A stretch of DNA of 64,000 bases, taken from the NCBI RefSeq assembly GCF_052324685.1, contig NC_135214.1, positions 27,353,739 through 27,417,738 on the forward strand, read 5' to 3'. Of this stretch, positions 36,281 through 64,000 are shown one piece after another. The translations under genes and the position numbers were made by a program. The DNA is from Brachyhypopomus gauderio. Taxonomy: Eukaryota > Chordata > Actinopteri > Gymnotiformes > Hypopomidae. Below the pieces are notes generated by a model. The model saw only the letters and a list, made by a program, of their open reading frames with translations, searched no databases and had not been told where the DNA came from. Within the stretch, counting starts at the first letter, position 1; each line of letters begins with the position of its first letter.

Positions 36281-38095
36281 GACAACCCACTCTTACGTTT
36301 AGCTACCAGGTTAATAAGACATTCTTTGGCTTTAATTTGTGTACTTACCCAAACGTGGATTTTACACACACCCAGTAGTGCAGAAGTGTAGGGCATGAAG
36401 TATTGCATACTTAAGGCAGTTTAAAGGCAAACAGAAACCAAAGCAGCTCAGCTTGACTGTGTGAAGAATGTGTGTTTCCCAGAGTTAGGAATGCCTACAA
36501 CTGTCTCATCCTTCACACATCTAACTACTCCTGGTAGTGTTGACCTTTGTAAAGGTTCCTTTTATACTGTGGCAAAAGAACATTCGTTAGAGCCAAGATC
36601 AGGGCAAGGTTCATATGCTGTTTACACGCATAATAACCTGTGTAACAGCTCAAAGGCCCTGTGCATTCACTCATGCTCTGATAATGCATCAGCCAACCAA
36701 AAATTGTTTTGTTATATGGTAAATAATCATAAGTAGCTGGTAAATACTGTGGAACAGGCATGATGTTTTTGAACCACAGTGAAACAAAAAACAACTATGT
36801 TGTGTACCACTTACATAATGCAACTGAAGTTAATACAACCCTGTGCTACAACACAAATGTAAAAGTATTAGAATTTGTAACACTTCTCAATTGCTTTATT
36901 TGTTGATGAGAATGTTCACTTGTGAACAACCAAAAACAAAAACACTTCAGAAAGACTATACTGGAAATATAGGCCCCTAAAGGGAAACTCCAACACAATG
37001 AAAGTGAATACACCTGTGATCACAGCCACACAAAACAGAAGAGCTGTGATCACCAAAACAAAACATGGAGTACACCTGTCATTCTAATGGGCCTAATTGC
37101 GTGAACATGGTTAGAAAGTGCCCTGCGTATAGCAGAACGCTCCCAACTAAAAATCCGTTGAAAATCCTTATAAGGGGTGTGTGTGGTGATACAGGGCTGC
37201 ACGAATGTAAAGATATTGGGAGAGAAGAAATATATTGGGGGGAGATGTACCAAAATACAGGCTGATAAGATGGCTACCAGGGTCCAGACGCTTGGCAAAA
37301 GAGGAATGTTCCAGTCTAATGATCCAAAGCATACTGCCAAAACCATGCAAGAGTTTCCAAAGAATAAAAGTGCAAACTGAGACCTGGCCAAGTGTTGTTG
37401 CCCGACATGACTGCAGAACAGCTTTGTGGTATTTTTACAGAGAGGGCACAACATCTCTCCGGAAATGTGTGCAATAGTGGTAACAAAGTTGGACATCAAA
37501 AAAGAAGGTGGACGTTAGGAAAAAAGAAAACTTGACTAATCTCTGTAATAAATGTTATACTGACCAGTTACACTGTGGGGCCTGTATCTCATTATTGTAA
37601 ACCCAAACTGCTGCTTTTTACGCATGACCAACACCCTCTTGCAATTACAATAATTTCAGTAATGCAATTACTATAAGGTAATTCAGAGTTGTATCACTTG
37701 ACAAAGTTATCTTTCACAGAGGTGTTCTCACTTCAGTTTTATACTGTATAACTCTTTTCAGTCTGGTCTTGGGAGGGGTTGCTGCTAGAACTCACCAGAC
37801 AAGTTTAAAGCAATTCCATATCTTCATGTTTCACAAGAAGTTCACATGGAGTCCATCATACTGTAGTAGTGATGAAGGGTTAGAAAATCCCTCCTTCCAC
37901 AGCGAAACTGTCAGGCTATGCAGCTGTGCGTGGAGGGCCGGGGGGGGGTGGCTTGTTGTTGGTTGCAGGCCGAACCGTAAACCTGCTGGTTCTTGCATAT
38001 ATAGCTCAGTGCACAAATACAATGCTGGAAAAAATAAACTACTATACAGAGAAAATAAGGCATATTAAGTAAACATCAGGGTGTTTAATACAATG
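36281..38095. other. Intergenic spacer between CLUH and dhx37
   Basis: Intergenic sequence that holds a Tc1-like relic at about 37040-37480 and otherwise nothing I can identify. Confidence 0.5.
37040..37480 (+). mobile_element. Tc1-like transposase relic
   Basis: In the plus frame 37177-37380, NDPKHTAKTMQEF is the conserved segment around the second catalytic Asp of Tc1 transposases, preceded by FQS. Stops and frameshifts surround it. No terminal repeats were found, so the limits are approximate. Confidence 0.72.
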
Positions 38096-38101
38096 TTTAT
38101 T
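38096..38101 (-). terminator. dhx37 polyadenylation signal
   Basis: AATAAA on the minus strand, about 420 bp after the dhx37 stop codon, is the nearest clear signal. Confidence 0.5.
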
Positions 38102-38520
38102 TTTTAGTTTTACAAACAGTTGAAGTTCCAGATAAGATTCCAAGGGAGAGGCCCAACCTGACGTATGCAATTTGGCTCTCACGGTGCCATACCTAGATTA
38201 GTCCAGAAGAAAATCTGTCCAAATAGACGATCCGTCCAAGAGTTGGTCATCCTTCCTCTGCTTTTGTCCTTCTCCTGTTGTCCACAGCAAATCGGTGAAT
38301 AAACAATGTCAGTACAAAGCTGGTGAACACAGCAGTAGCCCCTCGGTCTGTCTTCACCGGAGCTACGGCGGAAGCGGTCTGTCATGGCCTCGGGCTGTGT
38401 GGCTACACAGGTGCAAATCTTTCTGTTTGCTGAGACCAGCTCAGCTTCTGCTTCCAAGATGTAGTGTGTCTTGAGCAAAGGTGAGACAGATAGTGGCTGG
38501 GGGGTGTGTGTGTGCATCTT

Positions 38521-60511
<21,991 letters not shown>

Positions 60512-61489
60512 CGCTCACAATGAGCTAAACCAAATATAAGATTAATTAGGTTATGATCATAAGTAACGTTAGCTATCTAGCTATGTCACCTAGTGGTGAA
60601 AATACAGTAGCAATCACTTTGTATCTATAGCAAATGGTTTCTGTTTTGTTTTTGAACAATTATTTAGCTTTAATTAAATTCCTCGTCAGGAATAACTATT
60701 AACAGAGCTGTCGCCGCCTGTCAGTTTACTTTCTCAGATTGCAACCAAACTTTTATCTACAGTTTAGTTTGTTAGCTAGCATAGTTAGTTAGCTAGCAAG
60801 TCTACAAGTCACATATCTTATATTGATACAAGCTCTTTTTTTACAAATTTAATATGCTAGAATAAATGAACAATGACATTTTACTTACGTTTAAAATAAT
60901 ATGATGCTTATAAAATGATCTTCCCGAGCTAGCTAGTTAACTAGAGTATTCACATTTCCATCAAAACTCACGTGCAGTCCACAGCACGTTGTCCTCCTGT
61001 CTAATATCACCGCCTTCCACAAATGCGTTTATAAAAGGTTCCTACACCAGTTGACACTCTGCAGCTAGCTGAAGAACGTATAGCCTCTGTAAACATATGT
61101 TATTACATGGTAATGTATTCCGGAGTACTAAAGTAGATAATAAATAATATAGCTAATGATGTAATAATGCACTAAACGAATAAAATTATTTACAAATACT
61201 TTAATAATCATTTAATAATCAAATCAATATTTTTTTTCTCTACTACTCCTCACAGATGTAGTCGGATTAGACTTATTAGGACTTACATCATTATAAAATA
61301 CTTAAAATTATTGTGTTTTTACAAACATGAAACGGTAACCAATCAGTGTCTGATGGAGTTACTCTGAAAGATTTGAGTTCTTAAAAATCGAGGAAAATGG
61401 TTTTGTTGCTAATTAATATTGATCATTAGTCACATAAAACCAGAAGGAACAGGTTTTGGAAAACATTTAGTTCTTACAGTCTGCCTCAC
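60512..61489. promoter_or_regulatory. Probable dhx37 promoter and upstream spacer
   Basis: AT-rich sequence with repeated TAGCTAGC/TTAGCTA words upstream of the dhx37 start. The promoter must lie here, but no element was placed with confidence. Confidence 0.4.
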
Positions 61490-61510
61490 ACACACACAAC
61501 ACACACACAC

Positions 61511-61571
<61 letters not shown>
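61486..61571. repeat. (CA)n array
   Basis: About 40 CA units with AACA interruptions, intergenic between dhx37 and gp1bb. Confidence 0.95.
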
Positions 61572-61573
<2 letters not shown>

Positions 61574-61589
61574 TTTACATAAATTTACA

Positions 61590-61599
61590 TTTATTTATT
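61590..61599 (-). terminator. gp1bb polyadenylation signal candidate
   Basis: Two overlapping AATAAA signals on the minus strand, about 440 bp after the gp1bb stop codon. Confidence 0.5.
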
Positions 61600-62040
61600 T
61601 CACTAAAACAACTAGCAATTAATTTGACCGTTTACCATACCAAGTATAATTGCAAAGAATCAAAACACAAATCAAATTTATGGTAGGAAAATGGAACCTG
61701 TTTATGCAACTAAAAGTGTGTAACCACACATTAAACTGGTGGTGCTTTAAACACCTTATTGCACAGTTGTGAAAGAGTGGATTTCATATTCTTTCTATAC
61801 ACAGCAGATCAAAACTGAACACAGATGAACACCTTACAGATGAGCCCAGATGAAACACTTGAAAACACTAAGATTTTCATCAGTTGTCCAGTACGCAACC
61901 CCCCCCCCCCCCCTACCCCCAACCACAACAATGAAACCCTACTGCCCATGACCTGCTGCTCATCTTTACTCTCACTGCATCATGAGAGGTGATTGGCTAC
62001 ACTGTCTCTCACTGAGAGGTGATTGGTCAGCCAGTGCCCC

Positions 62041-62968
62041 TCAGGAGCTCCTGTCCTTCAGCATGGTGTACTCGTTCAACCCCGAGGTCCCGGCCGAACG
62101 GTCCTCCAAGGCCGTGCGACGCACGTCGCAGGTGAGCCGGTCGAAGCGGCGGAGGAAGTGGATGATGACGGCGAGGAGGAGGGCCTGCACAACGATGAAG
62201 AAGAACAAGCTGATCTGGGAGGCCAAGGCCAGGTCACACAGCCAGTAGCGACAGGAGTTAAGCACCTCCTCCTCAGTGAGGTATACCACTAGCCTCCCCT
62301 GCAGGTTGGGAGGGGAACTGCAGCTGACATTCCTATAATGAGAAATAAACGTACAGAATAATAAAGTAAGAACTGGCAGGAAATGAAAGGACATCTCTCA
62401 TTTTTTCCCCAGTTGGTGAAGTGCAATATTGTATGTTATTCTGTATATAAAGTTGGCAGATACCAGATTACTTTTACATTTCTTAAGGAACAATAAAAGT
62501 AATTCATAGTCTAAGAAAGCACTTGGTCACTTACTGATTTTACATTTGCTGTAGTTTTGTTAGCAGAAGCTTCATAGCTATGTAGATAATTTACAACATC
62601 AGTGGGTTTCAGTTCACACACACTCGTACACACACTTGCCTTATCAGTGCATCGTTGGTCTGTTTCAGCAGCCATGCCCGCAGATAGAGCACAGCACAGT
62701 CACACGCCCATGGGTTGCCGTGCAGAGTGACCCGGCGCAGGGTCACGCTGTCCAGCATCCCCACGGGCAGAGCCGTCAGGTGGTTGCCGTGGAGCCGGAG
62801 CTCCGTCACACCCGGCGGGAAGGCCGACGGGAGCGTGGCGACGGTCAGGGCGCGAGCGCTACAGTCCACCGTGTTGGCGATGCAGGAGCAGGGTCGTGGG
62901 CAGGCCTCGCCCGTGCACGGTCCCAGCACGCAGAGGACGACCAGCAGGACAGGAAGCGCACGCTTCAT
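62041..62968 (-). CDS. gp1bb: Platelet glycoprotein Ib beta chain
   Basis: Two coding exons: 62640-62968 and 62041-62332. The joined frame is 206 aa, equal to the human length. GP1BB is a type I membrane subunit of the GPIb-IX-V receptor for von Willebrand factor on platelets and fish thrombocytes. A signal peptide (MKRALPVLLVVLCVLG) is followed by an N-terminal cysteine cap (CPRPCSC), one leucine-rich repeat (ELRLHGNHLTALP), the capping motif NPWACDCAVLYLRAWL, a membrane-proximal CRYWLC pair, a transmembrane helix at about 146-170 and a basic juxtamembrane stretch. The juxtamembrane Cys178 corresponds to the palmitoylated site. The intron uses a GC donor (AG/GCAAGT) and acceptor TTATAG. An acceptor at 62981, just before the ATG, suggests a noncoding first exon upstream. 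Confidence 0.95.
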
Positions 62969-62981
62969 CCCAGCACACTCG

Positions 62982-63731
62982 CTACAAGACAGGAGGGGGT
63001 CACGCAGAGGGGGTCACGTAACACGACGAACGTTAATTCCAATGAAATATGGTATGTCACAGTTCATAGATACAGGCAGACGTGCTGTGTACTGATATGA
63101 ATGCTTGTTTGTATGTGACAAAAATAGATCAAACTATAGTTGGAGGTTCACTGGGATTGTACATCGAGTTCCAGTATACTGGGAAAAGGGGAAAGGAAGG
63201 AGTGTGAGAGGCAGAGATAAAGAGGAGGGAGGCCGTCTGGCCGGAAACCAGGGACGGAACATTGGAAAAATTACTGGTGATATTGCAGTATTACTCGTGA
63301 TATTTCAGTAATTTGACATTTTGTCTGTGCAATCCCTTCTGCCACATTAATTTCTCTTTATTTCTCCATTCCAACATCAAAGTGATTGCAAAAGTGGAAT
63401 AACAAATTTAATTGTGGTCAATTTTCCACACAATTTGCTAAAGTCTTTTAATCATTCTTTAATGATGCTTTCATAATTTTGATGAATATATAAAATGTTT
63501 CCACAACACATCAAATGGAACAAATAAACACAGCACACTACAGAATCTCCAACATACATGGAAGCACATGGTGACCATGGACAGCACAGTAGTACTAGAA
63601 TAGTCTGTAAACTCTACCATAAAGCTTTAGGACTAAAAGCCTAAAAGCTGTTTTTATAAGGACAGTACTAGAATCTTCCCTCCCTGCTCATGTAGTATAT
63701 AGAGGTCTATGGACAAGTAAAGGAGCATCTT
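62982..63731 (-). other. Probable 5' UTR intron of gp1bb
   Basis: A minus-strand acceptor (TTGTAG ending at 62982) precedes the start codon by about 13 bases. A donor GTAAGATG lies at about 63731. The sequence between shows no feature. Confidence 0.45.
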
Positions 63732-63860
63732 ACCAGTGTAATGAATGTCTTCTCTGCATAGCGGCTCTACCGAAGAATCGTCTTCTCTCACACCAGTGAC
63801 GGGACGTCTGGAGACACAGCTGGGGAAGACTGATAAGTCACCACCACAAAAAAAAAACAC
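63732..63860 (-). promoter_or_regulatory. Candidate gp1bb first exon and GATA/ETS promoter
   Basis: The segment ends in a good splice donor. A TTATCA (GATA) site next to CTTCCCC (ETS-like) lies at about 63822-63839 on the minus strand. Paired GATA and ETS sites are usual in megakaryocyte promoters. The exon start is not defined; this is inference. Confidence 0.35.
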
Positions 63861-64000
63861 ATTCACTCCTCCCCCTCGGGGCACACGCAAGAGAGGACAT
63901 TGGGCAGAACTTGGGTGGTATGCACTTGGAATTAAACTCAAACTCACAGGTGTGTTGTGAATACTGAAAGTGGATTTCGGAAGAGAGCATGTTGAGTGCA

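Noticed and set aside
62636-63100. Plus-strand frames of 126 and 154 residues
   Set aside because: They are antisense to gp1bb exon 1, where GC-rich sequence keeps the opposite frames open.

Overview
This is a stretch of teleost fish nuclear DNA. Six multi-exon genes with canonical GT-AG introns can be read through, and each gives a protein of vertebrate length. The rest is typical of fish: several Tc1-like transposons, many short hAT-type MITEs with intact 8-bp target duplications, LINE tails, and very long CA and GA microsatellites. There are no bacterial features. The species cannot be fixed from sequence alone.

Layout. 1-2986 is intergenic (a perfect hairpin, a small MITE, a LINE 3' end). 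pptc7 (+, 3017-9133; mitochondrial PP2C-type phosphatase, 297 aa) meets rad9b (-, 11112-17972; 9-1-1 checkpoint clamp subunit, 423 aa) tail to tail. rad9b and srrd (+, 19255-23561; SRR1-domain protein, 285 aa) are head to head across a 1.3-kb region that carries a hAT MITE. srrd meets a CLUH-family gene (-, 24132-35904; 26 exons, 1322 aa) tail to tail. dhx37 (-, 38521-60511; 27 exons, 1139 aa; DEAH helicase of small-subunit ribosome assembly) follows, then gp1bb (-, 62041-62968; platelet glycoprotein Ib beta, 206 aa). All exon models were assembled by hand from splice sites and reading phase, and every junction keeps frame.

The genes are unrelated housekeeping or lineage genes, not one pathway. 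PPTC7 and CLUH both act on mitochondrial homeostasis, RAD9B in DNA damage signalling, DHX37 in the nucleolus, and GP1BB on thrombocytes. In human, PPTC7, RAD9B and DHX37 lie on 12q24 and SRRD and GP1BB on 22q, so the window preserves an older linkage.

The accessory content is mobile DNA. Target-site duplications identify a solo LTR, five hAT-type MITEs, a larger hAT-like element, a Tigger-like element with a hAT MITE inside it, two longer Tc1 elements (one interrupted by a hAT MITE) and several relics. Points worth checking are two GC-AG introns (CLUH gene and gp1bb), the clustering of dinucleotide arrays at the acceptor ends of dhx37 introns, the divergence of the CLUH paralogue, and insertions in the rad9b/srrd promoter and the pptc7 3' UTR. 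I found no clear new molecular system.
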